Shown piece after piece: positions 6,869 through 14,074 of a stretch of 64,000 nt of DNA. A program made the position numbers and the translations under genes. The stretch is from NCBI GenBank assembly GCA_002412865.1, contig DHVW01000018.1, positions 62,001 through 126,000 on the forward strand, read 5' to 3'. The notes below the pieces were generated by a model that did not search any database, was not told where the DNA came from, and saw only the letters and a list, made by a program, of their open reading frames with translations. This DNA is from Sulfurovum sp. UBA5198. GTDB taxonomy: Bacteria > Campylobacterota > Campylobacteria > Campylobacterales > Sulfurovaceae. How positions within the stretch are numbered: position 1 is the stretch's first letter; every line of letters starts with the position of its first letter.

Positions 6869-8133
6869 CAAAGCCATTAGAGGTTAATCCACTCAAGCTC
6901 TCTCAACCAATGGGTGCATTAATAGCATTTTTGGGTGTCAAAAACTCTATGCCACTGATGCATGGAGCCCAAGGGTGTGCATCGTTTTCTAAGGTATTTT
7001 TCACAAGACACTTCAATGACCCTATTGCCATACAAACCACAGCAGTCAATGATATAACCGCAGTCATAGATGGTGGTGATTATAGTATTAGTGAAGCTGT
7101 TAAAAATATCACACTCAAAGTCAAACCAGAGCTTATAGGTCTATTTACCACAGGACTTACAGAGACAAAAGGTGATGATATCAAAGGTGTAGCTTCGTTG
7201 CTCAAAGATGAACATACAATAGTCTATGCTCACACGCCTGATTTTGAGGGTGGACTAGAGAGTGGCTACACAAAAGCAGTTGAGGCGATTATAGACCAGA
7301 TTGTTGTGGCAACCTTGATGTGCGAAAAAAAAATAACAATTATTCCACATGTTAGCATGACACCTCTTGAGGTTGAAGTCATAAAAGAACAAGTTGAACT
7401 ATTTGGATGGAGTGTATATGCCTTGCCAGATATTAGCGAATCACTCGATGGACATCTAGGTGAGAAACAAGGTGCTTTGAGTAGCAACGGAATCTCTATG
7501 TCAGAAATAGTAGAGCTCGGCTCATCAAGTGCTGTTCTTACTATTGGAAATAGTGTCCACTCGTGCGGAACAAAACTATGCAATAAAAATAAAAATATGA
7601 AGCATATTCATTTTGATTCATTGGGCGGGCTAGTAAATAGTGATAAATTTTATGGCTCACTAATGGAGATAAGTGCTGTTGCTATGCCGCATTCAAAAAC
7701 TATTAGATGGCGAAAAAGAGTTCAAGATGCACTTTTGGATACTCATTTCATATTAGGTGGCAAGCAGATAGTGATAGCTGCTGAGCCAGACTTGATACTT
7801 TCACTCTCTTCTGTACTTACAGAAGCTGGTGCATATATCAAAGCGATAGTATCGCCTACAAAAAGCTCATCACTAGATAGTATCAAGACAGAAAATAAAA
7901 TAATTGGTGACCTTGGGGATGTAGAAGGATTCTTAGATAAAGAGACTCTATTGATAACTAATTTTCACGGAGAGAGATTAGCTAAAAAAGAGCATTCTAT
8001 TCTCGTCACAAGAGGATATCCCAATTATGAACTTGTGGGAAATCAGCTCAAAAATGACTTGCTATATGAGGGCACTGCACAGTTTTTATTTGAAGTTGCA
8101 AATTGCATTATTGCAAATTCAAACCACCATTAA
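6865..8133 (+). CDS. nifN: Nitrogenase FeMo-cofactor scaffold protein NifN
   Basis: Partner of NifE in the FeMo-co scaffold; resembles NifK without a P-cluster. 422 residues from ATG 6865, which shares ATGA with the nifE stop and has GGGAGAAACAG upstream; the frame is open 22 codons further up, but that part lies inside nifE and is not NifN-like. Typical features are the opening TKPLEVNPLKLSQPMGA, MHGAQGCASFSKVF with the cluster Cys, TTGLTETKGDDI and the late TRGYPNYE. The next gene has its own sigma-54 promoter 7 bp after the stop. Confidence 0.95.
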   Translation: MTKPLEVNPLKLSQPMGALIAFLGVKNSMPLMHGAQGCASFSKVFFTRHFNDPIAIQTTAVNDITAVIDGGDYSISEAVKNITLKVKPELIGLFTTGLTETKGDDIKGVASLLKDEHTIVYAHTPDFEGGLESGYTKAVEAIIDQIVVATLMCEKKITIIPHVSMTPLEVEVIKEQVELFGWSVYALPDISESLDGHLGEKQGALSSNGISMSEIVELGSSSAVLTIGNSVHSCGTKLCNKNKNMKHIHFDSLGGLVNSDKFYGSLMEISAVAMPHSKTIRWRKRVQDALLDTHFILGGKQIVIAAEPDLILSLSSVLTEAGAYIKAIVSPTKSSSLDSIKTENKIIGDLGDVEGFLDKETLLITNFHGERLAKKEHSILVTRGYPNYELVGNQLKNDLLYEGTAQFLFEVANCIIANSNHH

Positions 8134-8139
8134 ATTCTA

Positions 8140-8155
8140 TGGAACACTTTATGCA
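8140..8155 (+). promoter_or_regulatory. Sigma-54 promoter of the nifX-to-rpoN unit
   Basis: TGGAACACTTTATGCA, GG-N10-GC, 37 bp before the nifX ATG and 7 bp after the nifN stop. All genes from nifX to rpoN follow in the same direction with short gaps, so this promoter would also drive the nif-linked rpoN. Confidence 0.85.
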
Positions 8156-8191
8156 TATAAGTATTCATAACTAAAAAAATAGGAGTAGAAA

Positions 8192-8575
8192 ATGGAAAAC
8201 AAAATATCTACATTATCAAATGCCATAAGAGTTGCTTTTGCGACTAACTCTGCTATGAACATTGATGCACATTTCGGATCTGCAAAAGAGTTTCATATAT
8301 ATGATGTCTCAAAAGAAAACTATATGCTTCATGGTATAGTGCCAATAACCAGCAAGGATACTGATAAGACAGTAGCTCTTTTGAGTGGAGTTGATATTGT
8401 ATATTTTGTAAATATTGGTCCTACTGCTGCTGCTAAAATTATCAACCATGGTGTTTTCCCTATTAAATACAAAGAGATTGTCTCTATTGACGAGGAGCTT
8501 AGTAAACTCTCCAAAATGCTTGGTACAAATCCACCTCCGTTTATCAAAAAAATATGCGAAAAGCGGGTCTCATAA
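8192..8575 (+). CDS. nifX: NifX, FeMo-cofactor precursor carrier
   Basis: 127-residue NifX-fold protein that carries NifB-co or VK-cluster to and from NifEN. Core motifs are RVAFATNSAMNIDAHFGSAK (HFG at about residue 29) and DIVYFVNIGPTAAAKI. The C-terminal NPPPFIKKI segment is common in NifX. Located directly after nifEN as in many diazotrophs; the ATG has AGGAG at 8181-8185. The TAA stop shares one base with the next start (TAATG). Confidence 0.9.
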   Translation: MENKISTLSNAIRVAFATNSAMNIDAHFGSAKEFHIYDVSKENYMLHGIVPITSKDTDKTVALLSGVDIVYFVNIGPTAAAKIINHGVFPIKYKEIVSIDEELSKLSKMLGTNPPPFIKKICEKRVS

Positions 8576-8961
8576 TGGAAGAGTTATTTGTAAAAACCAT
8601 TATAGGTCAAGTAAGAGCATTAGATCAGTTTGGGACTTGGACACACAAAGGCGACAAAGAACTACTGAGTGAAAAATATGTCAAGACAAAAGAAGACCTT
8701 AGAAGTATCCCAGTAATTGCAGATATTGACGAGATGCAAATCAAAGATATACGGTTAGTTTATCAAGCCATTGCACTTGCTTTTGAGATGCAAACGGGTG
8801 TAATGTGTTCTGTGGTTATGGAGATGAGTCACGAAGGTTTTGGTAGAGCTGTTGTCATAGCAGACAAAATAGTCATAACAAATAAGTTTTTTAAAGATGC
8901 ACATAGATATTCATTTCGTACATACGAAGAGTTTGTTGATAATGGCAAAAAAAATGCTTGA
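8575..8961 (+). CDS. NifX-associated protein (DUF269 family), reading frame broken at an A8 tract
   Basis: Family nearly always encoded just after nifX; thought to act in FeMo-co synthesis, exact role unknown. Start ATG 8575 overlaps the nifX stop; 128 residues as read. Family features: LFVKTIIGQVRALDQFGTWT, a long central helix, then AHRYSFRTYEEFVDNGKK. The family normally runs on with a helix ending in a segment like IEKFPEVA. Here the frame stops after the tract of eight A at 8947-8954, while the expected tail (GKKMLDDALGIYKTYQPVG) is in the +1 frame up to 9007. Either a real frameshift, slippage, or a sequencing error. Confidence 0.85.
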   Translation: MEELFVKTIIGQVRALDQFGTWTHKGDKELLSEKYVKTKEDLRSIPVIADIDEMQIKDIRLVYQAIALAFEMQTGVMCSVVMEMSHEGFGRAVVIADKIVITNKFFKDAHRYSFRTYEEFVDNGKKNA

Positions 8962-9007
8962 TGATGCACTAGGCATATATAAAACCTATCAACCAGTAGG
9001 AGCTTAA
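8942..9007 (+). other. Out-of-frame C-terminal tail of the NifX-associated protein
   Basis: In the frame one base away from the gene at 8575 the sequence reads on through MLDDALGIYKTYQPVGA to TAA at 9005-9007, 1 bp before the flavodoxin ATG. One A fewer in the A8 tract (8947-8954) would join it to the upstream part and give a product of about 143 residues with a normal C-terminal helix. The flavodoxin ribosome site (AGGAG, 8998-9002) lies inside this tail. Confidence 0.65.
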
Positions 9008-9008
9008 A

Positions 9009-9527
9009 ATGGGAAAAATAGGAATTTTTTGTGCTTCCGCTGGAGGCAATAGCCTAAAAATAGCGAAAGCCCTATCAGAGGCATTTGGAGTCGAAGAGAT
9101 TATCGGTATGGAAGATGATTTTGATGAAATAGACCAGCTCCTAGAGTGTGATACGCTCTTTGTGGGGAGTTCCACTTGGGGGCAAGGAGATGTGCATCAT
9201 AGCTGGGTTGATCCTTTGTTTGAAATTTCATCAGACGAGATAGACTTTAGCGGTAAAAAAGTTGCATTTTTTGGTGCTGGTGATACCAAAAAACACGGGG
9301 AGCATTTCTGTTCTGCACTTGGTAAGCTCCACAAAGTCTTTACAGATGCGGGAGCTACACCATTTGGTACTGTCTCTAAAGACGGGTATGAATATGAATT
9401 TTCACTAGCCGAGCATGATGGTGAGCTTTGTGGATTAGCAATTGATGAGCACAATGAGTCATCTAAAACAGTTGAGCGAATAGATAATTGGATCGAAAAG
9501 CTCAAAACCCAAATACAAGGAGTATAA
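9009..9527 (+). CDS. Flavodoxin, nif-linked (NifF-type)
   Basis: 172-residue long-chain flavodoxin, a soluble FMN electron carrier; in a nif unit the likely acceptor is NifH. FMN phosphate-loop sequence ASAGGNSLKIAK (residues 9-20) departs from the usual T/S-x-T-G-x-T. The aromatic loops are SSTWGQGDVHHSW and GAGDTKKHGEHFCSA, the latter the usual flavin-contact loop. It starts just after the tail of the NifX-associated gene and ends 1 bp before the PII-like gene. I would not give it nifF outright because a general fldA may exist elsewhere. Confidence 0.9.
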   Translation: MGKIGIFCASAGGNSLKIAKALSEAFGVEEIIGMEDDFDEIDQLLECDTLFVGSSTWGQGDVHHSWVDPLFEISSDEIDFSGKKVAFFGAGDTKKHGEHFCSALGKLHKVFTDAGATPFGTVSKDGYEYEFSLAEHDGELCGLAIDEHNESSKTVERIDNWIEKLKTQIQGV

Positions 9528-9528
9528 A

Positions 9529-9930
9529 ATGTTTTTAGTAGTCGCAGTATTTAATGAATATAATTTAAAAGATGTACTTGGAGATTTATTTACTAACCAT
9601 ATTGAGGGGGTTACAGTCTCAAATGTTGTTGGTAAAGGATCATACGGAGTAAAAGAAGCAGATGATCAATCGGTTGATCTTTTTGACAAAGTTAAACTAG
9701 AAATTGTTGTATCAAACAGTAAAACAAGAGCTGTTGCCATGGAGTGTATCAGGGCTAATTGCCAAGATTTGGGCAGAGGTGCTGGAAAAATGTGGTGGCT
9801 AAATGTGGGCGGTGTTGAACGAATAAGAACAGGTGAGCAAGATGAAGATGCTCTAACAACACAGATAGACAAAAAAATAAAAAATATCCCTATGCAAAAT
9901 ACAACGCATATTGATACACCTTGTAGTTAA
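9529..9930 (+). CDS. Divergent PII-family nitrogen regulator-like protein
   Basis: PII proteins are trimeric signal transducers sensing ATP/ADP and 2-oxoglutarate. The PII fold is recognisable: KLEIVVSNSKTRAVAMECI in the middle and the nucleotide-site end VERIRTGEQDEDAL, plus a B-loop-like GRGAGK. The T-loop region (GKGSYGVKEADDQSVDLF) is shorter than in GlnB/GlnK and lacks the uridylylated Tyr, so control would differ. A roughly 20-residue C-terminal extension is unusual. Being inside the nif unit suggests binding to a nif protein rather than to AmtB (inference). Alternative: a non-canonical PII-like protein. Confidence 0.78.
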   Translation: MFLVVAVFNEYNLKDVLGDLFTNHIEGVTVSNVVGKGSYGVKEADDQSVDLFDKVKLEIVVSNSKTRAVAMECIRANCQDLGRGAGKMWWLNVGGVERIRTGEQDEDALTTQIDKKIKNIPMQNTTHIDTPCS

Positions 9931-9941
9931 AGGAGATTACG

Positions 9942-10277
9942 ATGATGACACATAATATTGATGATTTTTATGAACTAAGAGATGCTGAGGATTATTTTGA
10001 ATTTTTTAATATATCTTATGATAAACCACTTTTGGGTGCAAAAAGATTTCATATCTTAAAAGAATATAGCCTTATGATTAGAACTGGAATAGAAAATATC
10101 AAAAATGACGAAAGTCAATTGCTTGATTTTCTAAAATTTTCACTTTTAAAAGTCTATGGAAGATTTAAAGATGGATATGCACCTAGTGCTGCAGAGATTT
10201 GGAATATGTTTGAAACTGGTAAACTGAACGGTTGCTCAACATGTGCACCACAAGAAGGAAATAGTTGTGGATGCTGA
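9942..10277 (+). CDS. nifW: NifW, nitrogenase-stabilising protein, with a Cys-rich tail
   Basis: NifW interacts with the MoFe protein and helps its assembly or protection from O2. The NifW core is seen in DAEDYFEFFNISYDKP and KRFHILKEYSL; length 111 is typical. The C-terminal end GCSTCAPQEGNSCGC holds four Cys in two CxxC/CxC pairs, which I do not know from ordinary NifW. Start ATG 9942 has AAGGAG 6-7 bases upstream; ATG 9945 is also in frame. The 3' end overlaps the proposed nifZ start by 11 bases. Confidence 0.87.
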   Translation: MMTHNIDDFYELRDAEDYFEFFNISYDKPLLGAKRFHILKEYSLMIRTGIENIKNDESQLLDFLKFSLLKVYGRFKDGYAPSAAEIWNMFETGKLNGCSTCAPQEGNSCGC

Positions 10278-10644
10278 TATAGTTCTATATGATAGTGTAA
10301 CCGCTAATAGATCTGGAAGAGATAGTGATGAAGCACTCTACAAGATAGGTCAGCAAGTTCGCTCACTTGAAGATATAGTCAATGATGGTACTTATCCACA
10401 CGCTGCAATTGGTACACTTATGATACCAAAAGGTAGTATAGGCTATGTAAAAAGCATAGGTGAATTTTTGCAAGTAATCAGAGTTTATGAAGTACATTTT
10501 TTAGGAGGTGAGCCGGTTGAAATTGTGGGATGTAGAGAACACGAACTAGAGGCGATGGAGGAGTATATCGACCCAGTTGATGAAGAGAGAGAAATAATGG
10601 AAGCTCATCGCAAACGGATGCGTGAGCAATACCCAAAAAAATAA
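10267..10644 (+). CDS. nifZ: NifZ, P-cluster maturation protein
   Basis: NifZ acts in formation of the second P-cluster of NifDK. Recognisable segments are LEDIVNDGTYPHAAIGTLMI and PKGSIGYVKSIGEFLQ (the family's NDG...G-x-G-V pattern) and a charged C-terminal helix. I favour GTG 10267, which gives 125 residues starting close to DADIVLYDSV and has AAGGA 8 bases upstream, over ATG 10243, which lies deeper in nifW without a better site. It follows nifW as in most nif clusters. Confidence 0.85.
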   Translation: MDADIVLYDSVTANRSGRDSDEALYKIGQQVRSLEDIVNDGTYPHAAIGTLMIPKGSIGYVKSIGEFLQVIRVYEVHFLGGEPVEIVGCREHELEAMEEYIDPVDEEREIMEAHRKRMREQYPKK

Positions 10645-10660
10645 AAAAGGAGAAAAACTA

Positions 10661-11002
10661 ATGGCAAAAGTAATTTTTATGCATTTTGATGAAAATTTAG
10701 ACGGTGTATACGATGCGAAAATAGGCGAACCTATGGTAAGATTGGCTAAAGACAAAGGTATCTTACTAGGGAGTAGCTATACAGACTACAAAGAGTGTCT
10801 CTTGTCTGTAGAACATCTAACGAATGAAGAACCTACAAGTTATATGGAAGATGAAGAGCTGGATATTTTAGTAGAACTTGGTGCTATCACGGCTGAAGAA
10901 GCTGTGCAGTGTCAACAATATACTATAAGCCCTCGCGTAAGAGTAGCACCAATGATGCTAATCAAAGGCGATGTTCTAGTTAAACCATATAAACTTAAAT
11001 AA
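10661..11002 (+). CDS. Ferredoxin-fold protein lacking the [2Fe-2S] cysteines
   Basis: 113 residues with a layout like a plant/vertebrate-type [2Fe-2S] ferredoxin: beta-rich start AKVIFMHFDENL, GEPMVRLAKDKGILLGSS where the cluster loop should begin, an acidic helix MEDEELDILVEL, and a late QCQQYTISPRV resembling the fourth-Cys segment. The C-x4-C-x2-C loop is absent: SSYTDYKECLLSVEHL has one Cys. So it probably binds no cluster of this type. It directly precedes an intact ferredoxin gene, so a regulatory or docking role beside that protein is possible. Strong ribosome site AAGGAG before ATG 10661. Confidence 0.7.
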   Translation: MAKVIFMHFDENLDGVYDAKIGEPMVRLAKDKGILLGSSYTDYKECLLSVEHLTNEEPTSYMEDEELDILVELGAITAEEAVQCQQYTISPRVRVAPMMLIKGDVLVKPYKLK

Positions 11003-11020
11003 CAAAACAAAGGAAACAAA

Positions 11021-11317
11021 ATGACAACAAGAGTAGAGATAATAAATGACTTTTTGGCTATCAATGTCAAACCTGGAAGCACAATTCAAGATATCGTTGA
11101 AGCAAGTGGGAGTGCATTGCCATTTGGCTGTAGAGATGGAGAATGTGGCACATGTGTTGTAGAAGTAGAGCAAGGCATGGAGTTTTTGACACCAAAAACA
11201 GATAAAGAGATAAAAGTTCTCAAAGAGATTTGCTATGGTACATGTACTCCAAACTCAAGATTATCTTGTCAAATGAAAATCGCATTGCCAAATGGCGTAG
11301 TGAGATTAAAATACTAG
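11021..11317 (+). CDS. [2Fe-2S] ferredoxin, nif-linked
   Basis: 98-residue plant-type ferredoxin. Ligands are C37, C42 and C45 in FGCRDGECGTCVVEV (C-x4-C-x2-C) and the distal Cys in RLSCQMKIALP. Such ferredoxins in nif clusters donate electrons or protect nitrogenase conformationally (FeSII/Shethna type); which applies here cannot be decided. An extra pair of Cys (ICYGTCTP) lies between the ligands. It sits 18 bp after the Cys-less homologue and 36 bp before rpoN. Confidence 0.9.
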   Translation: MTTRVEIINDFLAINVKPGSTIQDIVEASGSALPFGCRDGECGTCVVEVEQGMEFLTPKTDKEIKVLKEICYGTCTPNSRLSCQMKIALPNGVVRLKY

Positions 11318-11353
11318 GATAGTCGTTAACAACTAAAGAAAGGGTGTGCAGTA

Positions 11354-12595
11354 ATGGGTTATAGTACTAATTTAGCAGTCAAGCAGAAACAGTCTATGCA
11401 ACTTTCTCTTAGACTGTGGCTTCCGCTACTGCAAGCACCATTGCAAGAGCTTGACACACTCCTAGAGAAACATAGTTACGAAAATCCTTTCTTGGAACAT
11501 ACATCGTCGTTTGAAGTCAGTAGCTCATCAAGATATGATGGGGATCCAGACGCTAAACGAGGGTTTATAGAAAATGCAAGTGTATACAAAGAATCTTTGT
11601 ATGATAAATTGCTAGAACAGATATGCAAGCCACTATTCCCTACTCCAGTATCTCAAAAGGTGGCTCTTGAAATACTACAAAATATAGAGAGTGATGGTTA
11701 TTTTACAGGAGATATTGAGCAAATAGCTGTTGCTTGTGAGGTAACTAATGATTTTGTAGAGAGTATACGAAAACGGTTTGGATATCTTGAGCCTTGTGGT
11801 GTTGGAGCTATTGACAATGAAGAGTCATTTTTATTTCAACTAGAAGCAATGGAGATACCAAGTGAGGTACATGAGCTTGCATGCATATTAGTAAGAAATT
11901 TAAAACAGATAGACAAATACCACAAGCATCTTCATTTTGAAGAAGCAATGCATGCTCTAAAAATGGTCAATAATCCACCAGCGATTGAGTATACAGAAGA
12001 TGAGCCATATATAATTCCTGATTTTTTTGTTGATATAACTGGTGATATTGCAATTAGAATAAATAATGACTACTACCCAGATATTGAGATTAAAGATGCA
12101 TTTTTGGCAAAAAATAGTGAGCTAAAAGCAAAACTAAGAGAAGCTAAAGATTTGGTTGGGTTATTGGAGTTTAGAAAAGCAACTCTTTATAAACTAGTTA
12201 TTTGTATTGTGGATCGACAAACTAGATTTTTTATGGGTGGGGAACTTAGACCTCTAACTATGTCTAATATTGCTACAGAATTAGGATTTGAAGAGTCTAC
12301 AATAAGCAGAGCGGTATCCAATAAATATATCCAATGTGATAGAGGCACTTTCTCTTTGAAATCTTTTTTCACTAATGCCGTTAGCAACAATCTATCATCA
12401 TCAGAAATAAAAAACTATCTACAAGCATTAGTAGCCAATGAGCCACATGATAAGCCACTTACTGATGATGAAATTATAAATACAATCATTGAAAAATATG
12501 ATATAAGTATGGGCAGAAGAACAATCACAAAATATCGAAAATTGCTAGGTGTCCCGTCATCCAAAGAGAGAAAAAAAATCTATATGCTCAACTAG
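11354..12595 (+). CDS. rpoN: RNA polymerase sigma-54 factor, nif-linked copy
   Basis: Sigma factor for -24/-12 promoters, dependent on an AAA+ activator. Region I is Gln/Leu-rich (KQKQSMQLSLRLWLP, then HSYENPFLE). The DNA-binding part has RPLTMSNIATELGFEESTIS (HTH) and the RpoN box RRTITKYRKLLGVPSSKER. At 413 residues it is near the short end of the family because region II is small. It is the last gene of a unit whose own promoter is of sigma-54 type, so it probably amplifies itself; a separate flagellar rpoN is likely elsewhere in the genome (inference). The stop overlaps that of the convergent LRR gene by 4 bp. Confidence 0.95.
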   Translation: MGYSTNLAVKQKQSMQLSLRLWLPLLQAPLQELDTLLEKHSYENPFLEHTSSFEVSSSSRYDGDPDAKRGFIENASVYKESLYDKLLEQICKPLFPTPVSQKVALEILQNIESDGYFTGDIEQIAVACEVTNDFVESIRKRFGYLEPCGVGAIDNEESFLFQLEAMEIPSEVHELACILVRNLKQIDKYHKHLHFEEAMHALKMVNNPPAIEYTEDEPYIIPDFFVDITGDIAIRINNDYYPDIEIKDAFLAKNSELKAKLREAKDLVGLLEFRKATLYKLVICIVDRQTRFFMGGELRPLTMSNIATELGFEESTISRAVSNKYIQCDRGTFSLKSFFTNAVSNNLSSSEIKNYLQALVANEPHDKPLTDDEIINTIIEKYDISMGRRTITKYRKLLGVPSSKERKKIYMLN

Positions 12596-13596
12596 ATATC
12601 AATATCACAGTATTCTAGGCTTTTGAGACCTGTTGGTCTTTTCACACCAATATTATTTGCCATATATAGACTTTTAAGACTATCAAGATTTTTAAAACTA
12701 GTTGGCAATGTAGTTAGCAGATTCTCCTCCATATCAAGTTCAACAAGGTTTGTAAGTTCACCTATGCATTCAGGTAGCTCATCAATCTGATTGGCAACAA
12801 AACTTAGGTGTCTTAATTTTGCCAGTTGGCATATGCTATTTGGTAATTTCTCGAGTCTATTGTTATCCATCATAAGGATTTGTAAATCTTCTAGCATGGC
12901 TAAATCAAAATTTAGTGCTGTAATATTATTATCATTGATATTTAGTTTAATAAGCATATCGTGAGATTCAAGTGAAGGTAAATTTTCTATACGATTACCT
13001 TCAAGCAAAAGTGTCTCAAGCTCATCTATCTCTTCGAATGAGGACGGTAGAGATGTTAGCTGGTTGTAGGATAAGTCAAGATAATAGAGTGCATTCATCC
13101 TCCCAAATATATTTGGAATCTCTTTGAGTTTATTAGTATCTAGTGAAAAATAAAGTAGCTTGGTTAGGCTAGCCAGCCCATCATCTATATGGGTAAGCTC
13201 ATTAGATGCTATTGTTAGTCTTGTGAGTTTAGTTAGTTTTTCAAACTCTTTTGGGAGTGTTTTGAGTCTATTCCCGTTAAGATTTAGAACCTTAAGATAC
13301 GATATATCCCCTATACTGCTAGGTAACTCTTCTAAGAGATTATTTTCACATTGCAAATTGCTAAGTTTATTTAGCTTCCCAATACTACTAGGAAGGTTTT
13401 TTAGGCGATTGCTTGAGAGCTTTAAAACATTTAAATTGTCAAGTAATCCAATGCTTTCAGGTATGAACTGGAGTTTTTTCTTTGATAAATCCAACACCCT
13501 TAGTTGTTGCAATTTTTCCATAGTTGTTGGTATTGTGGTGTCCAATCCTGTTGATTTAATCCATTTAATAAGCTCAATCCACTCTGTATTCATCAT
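12592..13596 (-). CDS. Leucine-rich repeat protein, nif-linked
   Basis: 334 residues: a short N-terminal helix (WIELIKWIKSTGLDT) then about a dozen 23-residue bacterial LRRs of the form LPxxIGxLxxLxxLxLxxNxL (such as LKNLPSSIGKLNKL). No signal peptide or membrane segment, so a cytosolic scaffold with an extended concave surface. It ends the nifV unit: nifV, GNAT, DUF683-like, Bfd-like, LRR. Its start overlaps the Bfd-like gene by 23 bases. LRR proteins are not part of the standard nif set; a protein-interaction role is inferred from the fold only. ATG 13596 and 13593 are both possible. Confidence 0.88.
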   Translation of the reverse strand: MMNTEWIELIKWIKSTGLDTTIPTTMEKLQQLRVLDLSKKKLQFIPESIGLLDNLNVLKLSSNRLKNLPSSIGKLNKLSNLQCENNLLEELPSSIGDISYLKVLNLNGNRLKTLPKEFEKLTKLTRLTIASNELTHIDDGLASLTKLLYFSLDTNKLKEIPNIFGRMNALYYLDLSYNQLTSLPSSFEEIDELETLLLEGNRIENLPSLESHDMLIKLNINDNNITALNFDLAMLEDLQILMMDNNRLEKLPNSICQLAKLRHLSFVANQIDELPECIGELTNLVELDMEENLLTTLPTSFKNLDSLKSLYMANNIGVKRPTGLKSLEYCDIDI

Positions 13597-13840
13597 CGTC
13601 TCCTCTATGTTTACTATAAAATTCTTCTATCAAAAAATCCATCTCATCATAGTCAATTTCACCAAATTCAACCATATCAAAAAGCCTCATTAGTGGTCTT
13701 CTGCAGCAAGTTTTATTGCACTCAGTGACAAGCTTTTTAGCTTTTTTATATGGTAATGTCGTAGCTTTAAATATTTCTATTGCCTGAGTCAATGTCTTAG
13801 AGCCACATTCGCAGATGATTTTTTGCTCTATTGTGGTCAT
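13574..13840 (-). CDS. Small Cys-rich protein, Bfd-like [2Fe-2S] arrangement possible
   Basis: 88 residues. Cys at 10 and 12 (IICECGSKT), then 41, 45 and 46 (TECNKTCCRRP). A C-x-C pair, about 30 residues, then C-x3-CC resembles the C-x-C ... C-x2-C site of bacterioferritin-associated ferredoxin and of the NifU middle domain, but the spacing is not exact and the helix motifs are weak. The C-terminus is acidic. It lies between a DUF683-like gene and the LRR gene in the nifV unit. Treat as an unknown protein with a likely metal or Fe-S site. Confidence 0.7.
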   Translation of the reverse strand: MTTIEQKIICECGSKTLTQAIEIFKATTLPYKKAKKLVTECNKTCCRRPLMRLFDMVEFGEIDYDEMDFLIEEFYSKHRGDDDEYRVD

Positions 13841-13850
13841 ACTTTATACT

Positions 13851-14057
13851 TTAGGATAGAAAGCTATATTGGGTTCTCATTTTGACAACATCTACCATAG
13901 CTTCTTGAATTTTTTGGCTCAATATTGGAAGTTTGTCATACTGTGTCCATATAGTATCCTCGACTATATCATGTATCTCACCAGCAATCTCTATCACTTT
14001 TCTCTTGCATCCTGCATATTGTTTTTTAATCTCTTTCTCGTCTACACTGTTTTCCAT
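13851..14057 (-). CDS. DUF683 / CCE_0567-like small nif-associated protein
   Basis: 68 residues, mainly helical. The segment IHDIVEDTIWTQYDKLPILS followed by QKIQEA resembles the helix-turn-helix hairpin of the small DUF683 metalloproteins usually found next to nifX and the NifX-associated gene (HD-x2-E...YDKLP pattern). Here it is instead in the nifV unit, 17 bp after the GNAT gene. Good ribosome site (AAAGGAGATGAG) before ATG 14057. The match is short, so moderate confidence in the family, high in the gene. Confidence 0.65.
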   Translation of the reverse strand: MENSVDEKEIKKQYAGCKRKVIEIAGEIHDIVEDTIWTQYDKLPILSQKIQEAMVDVVKMRTQYSFLS

Positions 14058-14074
14058 CTCATCTCCTTTTATTT

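Noticed and set aside
11021..11317. Naming the [2Fe-2S] protein FeSII (Shethna protein)
   Set aside because: The ligand pattern is that of any plant-type ferredoxin; nothing specific to FeSII can be seen by eye.
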